In this document: positions 1 to 10,120 of the stretch, piece after piece
How the letters are laid out: each line of letters begins with the position of its first letter
Numbering within the stretch: the first letter of the stretch is position 1
NCBI GenBank assembly: GCA_963575745.1
Contig: CAUYUJ010011559.1
Location: forward strand, 1 to 62,500
Source of the DNA: Prorocentrum cordatum
Lineage: Eukaryota; Sar; Dinophyceae; Prorocentrales; Prorocentraceae
Length of the DNA: 62,500 nucleotides
Direction: 5' to 3'
Notes under the pieces: generated by a model
Database searches by the model: none
What the model saw: the letters and a program-made list of their open reading frames with translations, nothing else
Told to the model about the DNA's origin: nothing
Position numbers and translations under genes: made by a program

Positions 1-1720
1 ATCAAAATGCTTCCAATCTCGATATAGAATGCCATCCGGCCCAGGCGCGCCGCTGCCAGTCGCCGCGATCGCCTTCCGAACGCGCCGCTCAGTGGCCGGC
101 AATGTGCGCAACGCTCCATGCGAAGGTGCTTCTGGCGCGCGGTCTGCGGCGAGCGTCTCCCAGCAGGCCCCGCCCTCCTCCGACCGCGTCTGAAGAAGCT
201 GCTCGCACACCCCTCAGGCCCGAAAGACGTCGCTCCAGCGTGGCCGGAGAGTGGCTGCCACGTCGTCGGCCTCGGTGGCGAAATCGCCGACCTCTCTTGG
301 AAAGCCCTTACTGCCCCGTTGCGACCAAGCATCAACTTATACAATATGCGGCAATCGTTTTCCTTGGCACGGGCCACTCGTTCCGCGTCGCCCCCCCGGG
401 CCGCTGCCGTCGCCTTGCCGAGTTCGTCGGGCGCGCGCCGGAGGGCGAGCTCGATTGGGCGGTCGCGGAGACGACGTGTCCGGTTAGACAAATTGCCGCC
501 AAACCCATGAAGGTTGTCCACAAGGTCCGTCAGAATCGGACACGTGCGAAGACAGCGGGACATCAGTCCCGCATCTTGTCGTTCCACGGCCCGGATACAG
601 CGCGTCGCGATTCCGAGCCGGTCTTCCAAAACAGAATGTCCGCGGACGTTTTCGACCTCCCTGCCGGGCTGCGCGGCGACATCCTAGGTCGCTTCCTGAA
701 GCAGGCGCAGGTTGCCAAGGCCAGCGTTGTCGAGGTTGGTCTTTTGCTTCTTGTCGCATGCCAAGACAACCCGAAGCAAGAAGAAGTCGTCGCGATTGAT
801 GGCGCGGTCTGGCATGCCGCGGCCCGCCGCGACCAACTGCTGCGGGGTGCAACGGGAGGCCACAACTGCCCGAGGGTTCGACGCATCCCGCCCCCGTTCC
901 AGGGCGGCCGCCTTGATCTCCCGGCCCAGCTGCTAACAACATTGGTGGTTGGCATATATGCGGTCTCGCGGGGCTCGCGTTACGTCGGGCTAATGAAGTC
1001 CATGGAAACCGAAACGCTCCTCAATGGTCCTCCAAAATTAGCTGTCTGCGGCCTGGTCGCGACGACCTGAAGCCGAAGCCGCGGGCAGCGCTCGTCGGTT
1101 GGCGCCCCGGGTGGCCCAATTGAAATCGCCGCCCATCAGCGTGAGAACGGATCGTGGCGGCGCCGAGGCCGGCGCACCTCTCTGGCGGAGGTGGGCCCGT
1201 AGCTCCGGGAAGCTCGAGCAGTGGGCCCGTCTCTCGGGGCGGGCGCCATGCAGATCAAAATTCCGCGATGCCCGCCCCCGTGCGATAGTTCACCGCGACC
1301 AAGTCCCGCGCCCCAACACGGCCGCGGAGGGATAGTTTCCCGCGAGGCCTGGCCAGAGAGGCCCCCGCACTGGTGCTTCAGATACGTTCTGCCAGAAAGA
1401 ATATTTCACAGCAGCCCCAATGCATGCGTGGCCCGCGGTGGGCCCTGGCGACCACCGGGCTTGGCGCCCCAGCGGCGGTCGCCGAGCTGAGTGCGCTCCA
1501 GCCGCCCCATGAGCATGTGTAATCAGCACGACGTCACTGCGCGACGTCAGCGCAAACAAATAGCGGCGCTTCACGTCCCGGCGGAGGGGGCCCGAGGCGA
1601 AAAATGGTTGAGCGTTCCACGCTGCGCAAATGAAATCGCCCTGGGATTGCCCCGAAGTGGAGGCGGCGCCGACTGGGCAGGCCGTTGCGCCAATCGACCT
1701 GGTGGTCATATATGCTTGGC
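1..1720 (-). pseudogene. LINE-type retrotransposon fragment: endonuclease and start of reverse transcriptase
   Basis: Read on the minus strand this is a decayed non-LTR retrotransposon. An endonuclease/exonuclease/phosphatase-type domain is marked by D-V-V-L-I-T-H-A-H-G at 1536-1507 and the signature G-G-D-F-N at 1133-1119, the family's catalytic Asp/Asn motif. After a linker, the A-P-G-P-D-G-I motif at 48-28, followed by Y-R-D-W-K, is the canonical opening of a LINE reverse transcriptase. The catalytic YADD box and the 3' end would lie beyond the left edge. Breaks are visible: a TGA at 216-214 in the RT frame, a frame change near 300, and several stops just after G-G-D-F-N. It would have acted by target-primed reverse transcription. 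It is now non-functional. The family-level call is firm; the clade is not determined. Confidence 0.85.
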
Positions 1721-3213
1721 GTGGTAATGGCCCAGCGCACGTAGAAGGCGCCTCCGGCGATACAGGCGCAGCGGCAGGTCAGCATGGGGCGCGTCGCCGT
1801 GTTGCCGCAAGACGTCAAGAGGCCTACGGCAAAGGAGAAGACGATCTTCGCGCAGTTGACGAAAGCTGACGGATAACACAAATCGTGAACAAATCTTCAA
1901 GCTATGTGGTCCAGGACCTTCGTAAGGATGAAAGAAAACTGGCGCGGCCAGGTTGCCCAGGCCCCCCGTCGAGGCACAGAGGCAGAACACAACGTCAATA
2001 CTCCAATCCTGCGAGCCATCCTTAATCAAAAAAGAATTCCACCATGCAAGTGCCCAGGCTGATCCAGCGGGCGGGGGGCGCTCATCTCCCGCCTCCGGAA
2101 ACCGTTTCCCAGCGCCCGGCCGCTGTCCAGCGCATCGTTCTCCGCTGCGATGCCGACTGTTCCGTTGCCTACCTTGACCGTCTGGCCGTGCAAGGACGCG
2201 CACCTCGCCCCCGCTGCGCAGGAATATCCGGACCTTGCAAGGCGCAGCCGCGGAGTCCACGCTGGCCATGTGAACGTGCTTCCCAGCCCGGGGACCCCGA
2301 GAGTAGTCAGCCTCCGCGATACCCAGGTGCGCGCATGGTAGCGACGAGGTGGTTCATCAGCAGCCGCATGACCTCTGCGGCCTCCTTCCCGAGCCCACCC
2401 TTGATCGTGACGCTGGTGATGTAGTCCATCGCCGAGCTCTTCTTGTGGCCGTGCCTGCGGGAAGCTGTCAAAGCTGCCGCGGTGGCTGTCGGGGTTGCCA
2501 CGTCCGGGCCCCCATTGCGAGAGGGCCTCCATTTCAGACGGGCGTGGGTTTCCGAACCATCCTCGCTCAAGACTCTGTCCATTGTGGCTGTCCACGTTGC
2601 GGCGCTGGCGTCAGTGAGGAGAATGGCTTTGTTCGCACCCGGGGTCAGCAGCATCTGGGGACAGAGAGCCCAATGGTGGCCTGCATGTCCTGGTGTCGCA
2701 ATCGCCAGGATGAGCGCCTCGCTTTGAGAGAACATGGAATGGAATCCCCACACGGCGTCAGCTGGCAACCCATGGCGGCGCAAATGCCTGGGCGACATGC
2801 CAGCGTACGGGTCAGAGACCGAAGAGCCGAAAATGAGGTCCACGCAAAGGCTCGGGCGCGATGTACTGCTCCAGGGACTCGGCGGGAGCCCCCTCACCAG
2901 TATTCGGTGGTGGACAAACCTCCCTTCAGTAGACCTCCCCTTTGTGAGAACGGCCTGGGGCCGAAACCGACGGACCTGGACCCGCAGAAATGACGGCCGC
3001 GACGCCCCCTCGCGCACCGAACACGGCCAATTCCTTAATCGACGCGTCAGGGTAGGAGGTCCGTCCACCCCCGAAATATCTGGTCGTAGCCGGAACCCTG
3101 GAAGAGCAGCAGCCATGGCGGGAGGTCCGTCCTCTGGAGGCCCACCGTGGCGCGAAACCCATCGGACTCCACGTGGGACATCGCCGGGCCGCTCCGGACC
3201 ATGCGGGGCCCAG
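1721..3213 (-). pseudogene. Upstream part of the LINE (ORF1-like or N-terminal region)
   Basis: This is contiguous with and upstream of the endonuclease on the same strand. One frame is open from about 3269 to 2307 (320 codons). The first 20 or so codons come from the neighbouring dispersed repeat; the rest has mixed, non-repetitive composition, including a stretch rich in small and hydrophobic residues around 2720-2480. Other frames between 2300 and 2026 carry further protein-like text, for example T-V-K-V-G-N-G-T-V-G near 2190, so frameshifts are likely. I recognise no domain. Position and strand suggest the LINE's own N-terminal or ORF1 region, but an older neighbouring gene fragment cannot be excluded. 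Confidence 0.45.
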
Positions 3214-3345
3214 TGTGAAGGGGCCCTGGGACACACAAATATTTTCTGGGTTTTCGTCTTCCCCCCCACTTCCCATATTTTCCCATATTTTCTGGGAATC
3301 GCAGATTAATTGTGTCTGTGTGTTTTTTTTCCTCCTGACCAGTGT
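3214..3345. repeat. Dispersed ~130-bp element, copy 1 (CCCATATTTTC type)
   Basis: Begins with a TGAAGGGG-type stretch, then GGGACACACAAAT, a C-run, two CCCATATTTT units and TTAATTGTGTCTGTGTG, ending at TTTCCTCCTG. The same ordered blocks recur near 32225 and 37964. It lies between the LINE remnant and the next fragment. No terminal inverted repeat is evident and the class is unknown. Confidence 0.8.
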
Positions 3346-3375
3346 CCATGGGGCCCAGAGTGAAAGAGCAGCGCC

Positions 3376-4252
3376 TCATAAGCTCATTTTTCCTCCCAGT
3401 AACGGATGCCACCAAAAGTCCAGGGCCTCGTCTGTGGCCGGCAGCCCTGGGGGCAGCCAGATAGTAGCCAGCGTCTTGACGGATGTCGGTCGGCGATCTG
3501 ACGGGGAGGCGGAGTAATGAAGCCCTGAGTCTGGTAAGACGTTCGTGTCATTTGGTGCCCACATCCATACAGTACATCCCGTCCCGCCGCCCAATCCCAG
3601 CTTGTCATCCACCTTCTCAGCCAGCGTCGCAACACCCCAAACATCGGCCAGAGTCTCTTGCGAGTAGCCGTCCAACCCGAAGATGTTGGACCACTGCGTG
3701 AGGACGAGCCAGCCTGGGGCGATGAGAGGTTTGGAGAGAAGCTCCAAAGCCTGAGAACCGAGCGCCCTGAACAGGGGGAGGGAGCTGAACTTCATTTTCC
3801 TGCGCTCCCTGAGGATTCCTGGGGGCTTCTTGCTGCAGTGCGCCGCTGCCTCCTGGACCTTCTGGACGAAACTATGGACCGGCTGCCGGTCCGCAAGCGG
3901 CCAGGAGGCCTGCTCCGCGAGGCTGGCCAACATGGTGACGACGTGCTGTCGCCTGGAGATGAGGAGGTCGTCTGGAGCAGGCCCCTCGTGCATGGCCAGT
4001 CCCATGCGCCTCCACGGGTCGGCCGAGTCGACGTCGAATGCGGGCCAAGATCACCTTCAGCTGCACCCAAGTGTGCGGGTAGGCGATGCGTGCTTGTTGT
4101 AGCTGCCCAAACACGTCCATGGCTCTCACCAGCTCAAGATGCTGTAAGACACCATGGGAGATGCAGGCCTCCAGCAACAAGTCGTGCGGCAGCGGCAGGG
4201 CAGAGGAAGAATCGGGCTGCGGACCAGGAGGAGGACCGAGTTGCAAAACCGC
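3376..4252 (-). pseudogene. Unidentified protein-like fragment, one frameshift
   Basis: Two open stretches on the minus strand join into one plausible protein. The first starts at an ATG at 4252 and reads to about 4040. The second, 209 codons if counted from the ATG at 4005, continues to a TGA at 3378-3376, and its frame stays open upstream of that ATG to meet the first stretch. One base out of phase near 4040 separates them. Composition is balanced (W, F, Y, H, D, E all present), unlike the repeat-derived frames around it, and the join gives no obvious gap. I recognise no domain. It ends at the dispersed element at 3345 and begins beside a foldback element at 4281. It may be a decayed host gene exon or part of a transposon; real coding origin is inferred from composition only. 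Confidence 0.4.
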
Positions 4253-4280
4253 CATGTCCTGCGCGGCATCTTGTGACGCC

Positions 4281-4473
4281 CGAAATGGGTACCGAAAAAA
4301 TGGGTACAATGCCCTACAGCAAATGCTGTCCCAAACCAACAGCGGCCGCAGTTGGGCAGGCGGCCCTCTGCCTCAAATGGACACGGGCCGCGGCGGCGTG
4401 GACAGCGAATCCTGTTCAGAATGAACAGGAACTGCTGTCGGGCATTGTACCCATTCTTCCCGTGCCCATTTCG
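4281..4473. mobile_element. Foldback (MITE-like) element, 41-bp inverted repeats
   Basis: The left arm 4281-4321 and right arm 4433-4473 are inverted copies matching at 36 of 41 positions; both contain AATGGGTACAATGCCC. The interior carries an 8-bp perfect hairpin at 4410-4430 (TCCTGTTC, 5-nt loop, GAACAGGA). There is no coding capacity and no clear target duplication. This is a non-autonomous inverted-repeat element by structure. Confidence 0.8.
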
Positions 4474-4689
4474 CTCCTGCGCCGCGTCGGTCTCTCCATG
4501 CTCGGTGTCCATGTCTGAGGCCCCGGGCTGCGCACGCGGCGGCGAAAATGCCGGCGGCAGCGCAGCGGCGGCGCCCGCACCGCGGGCGTCGCCGACCCGT
4601 CCACGGCGTGCGCCGCGCAGACCAGCTCGCCCGGCAGGGCCGGGCCGTCGAGGCCGCGAGCGGCGCAGGCCCGGCAGCGGGTATAGATC
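4474..4689. other. GC-rich spacer, nothing recognised
   Basis: Very GC-rich single-copy-looking DNA between the foldback element and the first satellite block. Open frames on both strands look like composition artefacts. Confidence 0.5.
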
Positions 4690-5032
4690 ACCGGGGGCCT
4701 TGGCTACCCTAAGCCCTACCCAAGGCCCTAGGCTTCCCAAGGGTAGGCCCTACCCAAGGCCCTAGGCTTCCCAAGGGTAGGCCCTACCCAAGGCCCTAGG
4801 CTTCCCAAGGGTAGGCCCTACCCAAGGCCCTAGGCCCTTCCCAAGGGTAGGCCCTACCCAAGGCCCTAGGCTTCCCAAGGGTAGGCCCTACCCAAGGCCC
4901 TAGGCTTCCCAAGGGTAGGCCCTACCCAAGGCCCTAGGCTTCCCAAGGGGTAGCCCCAGGGTAGCCCTAGGGGTGGGCCCCAGGGGTAGCTCCAGGGTAG
5001 CCCTAGGGGTAGGCCCTAGGGGTAACCCTTTA
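4690..5032. repeat. Tandem repeat block 1, CCTAGG/TAGGCCC type
   Basis: About ten units of roughly 33 bp built from CCAAGGCCCTAGGC, TTCCCAAGGGTAGGCCC and TACC, ending in shorter CCTAGGGGTAG units. Blocks of the same kind recur at 7152-7276 and 8021-8340, bracketing the other satellites. Confidence 0.9.
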
Positions 5033-5560
5033 TTGCGGATTACAATATGATTCCTTTGGTCGAGCGGGCGGGCGGGACATTAATAGCATTGGTTGCCTTG
5101 GTGGCGGATTACATATATTGATTCCCTGTGTGGTGGATTATCAACTGATTATTCTTGTCGGGCGGGCGGGCGGGACACTAAAGGCATTGATTGCATGTGT
5201 GGCGGGTGGCACACTGATTCTTATTGTGGCAGATTGCACATTGATTCCTTTTGTCGGGCGGGCGGGCGGGACATTAAAGGCAATGATTGCTTGTGTGGCG
5301 AATTACGAATGGATTCTCTTTTATTGCGGATTGCAAACTGATTCCTTTGGTCGGGCGGGCGGGCGGGACATTAAAAGCATTGGTTGCTTTGGTGGCGGAT
5401 TACAAAGTGATTCCATGTGGCAGCGGGTTACAAGTTGATTACTATTGTGGCGGATTACAAGCTGATTATTTTGGTCGGGCGGGCGGGCGGGACATTAAAG
5501 GCATTGCTTGCTTTGCTGGCGGATTACATATTGATGCCCTTTGTGGCGGAGTGGGAGTGG
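5033..5560. repeat. Satellite block A, GCGGATTACA / GGGCGGGCGGGACATTA type
   Basis: Irregular tandem units of about 95-130 bp, each with GTCGGGCGGGCGGGCGGGAC, ACATTAAAGGCATTGATTGC and one to three GCGGATTACA-like submotifs followed by TGATTCC. G-runs start near 5058, 5158, 5253, 5350 and 5476. The same satellite resumes at 7277. Confidence 0.9.
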
Positions 5561-5612
5561 AAGAGGAGGAGAAGGGGGAGGAGGAGCAGGAGGGGGAGGC
5601 GGAGGGCGACGA

Positions 5613-5652
<40 letters not shown>

Positions 5653-6030
5653 TGTCTGGGCCTGGAGCGTGCCCGGCGGGGCGCGCCTTCCTGAGCGCAC
5701 GCCGACGCGAGGGAGACGCCGAGGACCGACGAAGACCTGCTCGGCCCTCGGTCTTCGAGGAGGTCTGGGCTTGGGCCCCCCTCCTCCTCCTCCTCCTCCT
5801 CCTCCTCCTCCCCCTCCTCCTCCTCCTCCTCCCTCCTCCCTCCGCACGCCTCCTCCCTCCTCCCTCCTCACTCCGTCCGCCCGCCTCCTCCCTCCCCCCT
5901 GCTCCCGCCGCCTCCTCCGCCTCCGCCGCCACCTCCTCCTCCTCTTCTCCTCCTCCTCCTCCCCCTCCTCCTCCTCCTCCTCCACCTCCTCCTCCTCCCT
6001 CGCTACTCCCTCGATCCCCTGCTTCCCCCC
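5561..6030. repeat. Triplet microsatellites: GAC tract then CTC/TCC tract
   Basis: A (GAC)n run occupies about 5608-5652. A GC-rich spacer follows, then CTC/TCC-rich pyrimidine tracts from about 5780 to 6000. The long Asp-, Ser- or Pro-rich open frames here come from triplet periodicity. Confidence 0.95.
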
Positions 6031-7151
6031 CCCCCGCTCCCCCTTCCGAGGGCAGGGCGCCCGCGCCGCCCCCCGGCGACCGCGGCCCCGGCGCCGCAGA
6101 CCCCCCCTCGCAGACCCCCCCTCTGGGGCCCCCCTCGCTGACCCCCCCTCGCAGACCCCCCCTCACAGACCCCCCCTCTGGGACCCCCCCGCCCCCCCTC
6201 GCTGACCCCCCCATCAGGACCCCCCCCCCCTTCGCAGACCCCCCTCTGGGCACCCATCGCAGACCCCTGGACCTCTCACCCATCGCTGGACCTCCGCTCA
6301 CCCCCCAGACCCCCCCCCTGACCCCCCTGGGACCCCCCCCTCGCTGACCCCCCCGACCCCCCTCGCTGACCCCCCCTCGCCAGACCCCCTCGCTGACCCC
6401 CCCTCGCTGACCCCCCCCTCTGGGACCCCCTCTGGGACCCCACCCTCGCTGACCCCCCCTCGCTGGACCCCCCTTCTGACCCCGAACCCCCCTCGCAGAC
6501 CCTTCGCTGACCCCCCTCGCTGACCCCCCCCCCCTGCTGACCCCCCTTCGCTGACCCCCCTCAAGCCCCTCGCAGACCCCCCCTCTGACCCCCCCTCGCT
6601 GACCCCCCCTCGCTGACCCCCCATCACACCACCCCCCCTCTGGGACCCCCTGACCCCCCTCGCTGACCCCCCCTCGCAGACCCCCCCTCGCAGACCCCCC
6701 CTCGCAGACCCCCCCTCTGGGACCCCCCCTCGCTGACCCCCCCTCGCAGACCCCCCCTCGCTGACCCCCCCTCGCTGACCCCCCCTCGACCCCCCCTCGC
6801 TGACCCCCCCTCGCTGACCCCCCCTCGCAGACCCCCCCTCGCAGACCCCCCCTCGCTGACCCCCCCTCCTGGCTGGACCCCCCCTCGCAGACCCCCCCCC
6901 TGCCCCCCCTCTGGGACCCCCCCTCGCTGACCCCCCTCTGGGACCCCCTCAGACCCCCCCTCGCTGACCTCCCTCGCACACCCTCGCTGACCCCCTCTGG
7001 GACCCCCCCTCGCTGACCCCCCTCGCTGAACCCCCCCTGCTGACCCCCCCTACAGACCCCTCGCAGACCCCCCCTCGCAGACCCCCTCCCCCCTCGCAGA
7101 CCCCCCCTCTGGGACCCCCCCTCGCCGACCCCCCCTCTGGGACCCCCCCCC
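6031..7151. repeat. C-rich minisatellite, 14-15-bp units
   Basis: About 1.1 kb of CCCCCC followed by TCGCTGA, TCGCAGA or TCTGGGA. The three variants alternate irregularly, so units keep a C-run plus a variable 8-mer. The minus strand is extremely G-rich and reads as a 494-codon Gly/Ser/Glu/Arg frame, which is an artefact. Confidence 0.95.
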
Positions 7152-7276
7152 TGGGGTAGGCTACCCTAGGCTCAGAGTCGGCCGCGCGCAGAGGGAGGGT
7201 AGCCCTAGGGATAGGCCCAAGGGGTAGGCCCTAGGGGTAGCCCTAGCCCTAGGGGTGGGCCTTAGGGGTAGTCCTT
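7152..7276. repeat. Tandem repeat block 2, CCTAGGGGTAG type
   Basis: Short block of CCTAGGG and GGGGTAGGCCC units separating the C-rich array from satellite block B, with an interrupting GC-rich stretch near 7165-7195. Confidence 0.85.
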
Positions 7277-8020
7277 TTATTGCGGATTACAAACTGGTTC
7301 CTTTGGTCGGGCGGGTAGGGCAGGACATGAAATGCATTGATTGCTTTGGTGGCGGATTACATGTTGATTCCCCTTGGTAGCGGATTACAACTTGATGCCT
7401 TTAGTCGGGCGGGCGGGCGGGATATTAAAGGCATTGATTGCTTGCTTGTGTGGTGGATTACCAATTGCTTCCCGTTGGTACCGGATTACGAGTAGATTCC
7501 ATTTGTGGCGGATTACAAGCTGATTCCTTTTGTCGGGCGGGCGGGCGGGACATTAAAGGCATTGATTGCTTGTGTGGCGGATGGCAAACTGATTCTTATT
7601 GTGGCAGATTACACATTGATTCCTTTTGTCTGGCGGGCGGGCGGGACATTAAAGGCAATGATTGCTTGTTTGGTGAATTGCGAATGGATTCCCTTTGGCA
7701 GCGGATTTTAAACTTATTCCTTTGGTCGGGCGCCTTTTGCCGGGCGGGCGGGCGGGACATTGAAGGCAACAATTGCTTGTGTGGTGAATTGCAAATGGAT
7801 TCCCTTTGGCAGCGGATTGCAAACTTATTCCTTTGGTCGGGCGGGCGGGCGGGACATAAATGCATTGATTGCTTTCGTGGCGGATTACAAAGTGATTCCA
7901 TTTGGCAGCGGATTGCAAGTTGATTACTATTATGGCGGATTACAAGCTGATTCCTTTTGTCGGGCGGGCGGGCGGGACATTAAAGGCATTGCTTGCTTAT
8001 GTGGCGGATTACACATGCTG
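7277..8020. repeat. Satellite block B, same family as 5033-5560
   Basis: G-runs (GTCGGGCGGGCGGGCGGGAC) recur near 7307, 7400, 7533, 7628, 7737, 7837 and 7963, separated by ACATTAAAGGCA and GCGGATTACA submotifs. It shares unit structure and several variant words with block A. Confidence 0.9.
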
Positions 8021-8340
8021 AAGGCCCTAGGCTTCCCAAGGATAGGCCCTACTGGACACCCTAGGGTAGCCCTAGGGTACCCCTAGGGGTAGGCCCCAGA
8101 GGTAGCCCTAGGGTAGCCCTAGGGGTAGGCCCTAGGGGTAGCCCTAGGGTAGCCCTAGGGGTAGGCCCTAGGGGTAGCCCTAGGGTAGCCCTAGGGGTAG
8201 ACCCTAGGGGTAGGCCTAGGGTAGCCCTAGGGGTAGGCCCTAGGGGTAGGCCTAGGGTAGCCCTAGGGGTAGGCCCTAGGGGTAGGCCCAGGGTAGCCCT
8301 AGGGGTAGGCCCTAGGGGTAGCCCTAGGGTAGCCCTTCCT
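8021..8340. repeat. Tandem repeat block 3, GTAGGCCCTAGGGGTAGCCC type
   Basis: Regular units of about 38-40 bp made of GGCCCTAGGGGTAG plus CCCTAGGGTAG. It opens with the GGCTTCCCAAGG word typical of block 1. Not a telomere: the unit is long, internally palindromic (CCTAGG) and interstitial. Confidence 0.9.
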
Positions 8341-8390
8341 TGGGTGATCTATAAGCGGCAGCGCACCGCCATCGGAGGTGGGGGTGCCCT

Positions 8391-8460
8391 CGCCGTCGCT
8401 CGGACGTCCATTCCCTGTGTTGTTTTCGGTTTCGTGCGTGGTTTTCTCGCCAAATGATCA
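8391..8460. mobile_element. ATCGCTCGGACG element, truncated copy (left half)
   Basis: CGTCGCTCGGACGTCCATTCC, then a T-rich stretch and TTTCGTGCGTGG, up to CGCCAAATGATCA, matches the left half of the fuller copies at 9902, 23592 and 30559. The right half, including the second inverted repeat, is missing and the palindromic satellite follows at once. Confidence 0.75.
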
Positions 8461-9340
8461 AGACCCTATAGAGATCCCTATAGGGTCCTTTTTTAGGAGC
8501 CCTACAGAGACCCTATGGAGATCCCTATATGATACCTATAAAGACCCTATGAAGATCCTGCAGGGCCTGTACAGTCCCATACGGCCTGTATGGGATCCCA
8601 AACAGATCCCATACGGCCTGTATGGGATCCGATACAGATCCCATACGGCCTGTATGGGATCCCACACAGAAACTAAATTGCCCATAGGGGACCCCGCACA
8701 GATCCCATACGGCCTGTATGGGATCCGATAATGATCCCATACGGCCTGTATGACATTCCACACATCTCCCATACAGGCTGTATGGGACCCGATACAGTTC
8801 GCATGCGGCCTGTATGGAGGGAGCCCACACAGATCCCAGACGGCCTGTATGAGATCTCGCACAAATCCCATACGGCCTGTATTGGAACCGGTACAGATCC
8901 CATGCGCTTGTATGGGATCCCACAAAAATCCCACACGGCCTGTATGGGATCCGATACAGATCCCATGCGGCCTGTATGGGATCCCGAACAGATTCCATAC
9001 AGCCTGTATGAGATCCTATACACATCCCATACGGCATGTATGGGATCCGATACAGTTCCCATGCGGCAGGGTATGGGATCCCACACAGATCCCATACGGG
9101 TTCTATGGGATCTCACACAGATCCCATACAGCCTGTATGAAATCCGCTAGAGATCCTAAACGGCGTGTGTAGGATCCGTTACAGATCCCAGACGGCCTGT
9201 ATGAGATACAGATTCTACACGGCCTGTCTGGGACCCGATAGAGGCCTCATACGGCCTGTATAGGACCCATACAGATCCCATACGGCCTGTATGAGATCCG
9301 ATACAAATCCAATACTTCCTGTATTGAATCCCACTGGGAC
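8461..9340. repeat. Satellite of tandem palindromes, 32-bp unit
   Basis: A run-in with CCCTATAGAGATCCCTATAG-type words precedes about 24 units from 8575 to 9330. The consensus unit has arms GATCCCATAC and GTATGGGATC (perfect 10-bp inverted repeat) around GGCCT. Linkers alternate between CGATACAG and CCACACAG, giving a 64-bp dimer in places. Several arms carry paired changes. One unit near 8680-8700 has lost the palindrome. Confidence 0.95.
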
Positions 9341-9828
9341 CCGTATAAAGCTTTAAAGGGTTCGGTACAGCTCTGGAAAAATCCCTGGAGGGTTGGGGAC
9401 AGCTCCGGTAGGGCTGGGTTCGGCGCCGGTTGGATTCATATAGGGTTGGAAACACTCCCCCATGGCCGGGGCGCAGCCCACCCCTAAGGCGGGTGCCGAA
9501 GGCCGTTCGGGAGGGGGGGGGGCGCTGGCTCGCTGGTGGCTGGGGGGGGGGGGGGGCGACCTTCAACCCGCCGTGTTCAACAACGACAACGACAACGAAG
9601 AGCGGCGCGGCGGCGACGCGCGGCGTCCACGACGGAGTCATCGAGGCCCCCCGGCGTCCACGTCGTCTCCCCAGTCACCTGAGCGGCGAGGGGGAAGACG
9701 AGGGCGCGGGGCGAGAGAAGCGCGGCGGACCATCCTGCGCGAGTGAAACACTCATCGGGCGAGGACGCGTCGAACGCTCGCGAGAGGACGCGGCCACCGT
9801 GCGCGAGGCCCGGGGCCTCACGCAGCAG
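9341..9828. other. Spacer, no gene recognised
   Basis: A run-out of the palindromic satellite, then GC-rich DNA with G-runs at 9511-9557. No inverted repeat or coding signature was seen. Confidence 0.5.
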
Positions 9829-10120
9829 GGCGCGTGGACCGCACTGCGACGACGCCGAAACGGGGAGCGTTCGGGCCTCCGAGGGGGGGCGCGCCGCTCC
9901 CTGGCCATCGCTCGGACGTCCATTCCCTGTGCTTTTTCCGGTTTCGTGCGTGGTCTTTTCGCCAAATGATCCAGAGGATGCTCCTCGATGGCCCTCGCCG
10001 AAGGAAAAATGCCACACGTCCGAGCGATGCCAAGCACGCGTGGCGGGAGGGCGCGTGGACCGCACGGCGAAGACGCTGAAGCGAGGAGCGGTCGGGCCTC
10101 CGAAGGGGGGGGCGCGCCGC
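9829..10120. repeat. 72-bp direct repeats flanking an inverted-repeat element
   Basis: 9829-9900 and 10049-10120 are close direct copies: both begin GCGCGTGGACCGCAC and end GGGGGGGCGCGCCGCTCC. The ATCGCTCGGACG element at 9902-10034 sits between them. The arrangement could reflect tandem duplication of a larger unit. Confidence 0.8.
9902..10034. mobile_element. ATCGCTCGGACG MITE-like element, full copy a
   Basis: 133-bp element whose ends are imperfect inverted repeats: TGGCCATCGCTCGGACGT on the left, ACGTCCGAGCGATGCCAAG on the right. The interior has TTTCGTGCGTGG, CGCCAAATGATC, and GATGCTCCTCGATGG then CCTCGCCGAAGG. Copies at 23592 and 30559 align end to end. No coding capacity. Confidence 0.85.

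Noticed and set aside
5608-5652. Acidic (poly-Asp) protein domain
   Set aside because: A (GAC)n microsatellite; the same is seen at 50325-50455 without any flanking domain.
5495-6979. 494-codon Gly/Arg-rich protein on the minus strand
   Set aside because: Produced by the C-rich minisatellite and triplet tracts.
8021-8340. Interstitial telomere repeat (CCCTAGGG words)
   Set aside because: The repeating unit is ~38-40 bp with palindromic CCTAGG and GTAGGCCC, not a TTTAGGG or TTAGGG array.
8575-9330. CRISPR array
   Set aside because: Units are palindromic with near-constant linkers and no unique spacers, and the surroundings are eukaryotic repeat DNA without cas genes.
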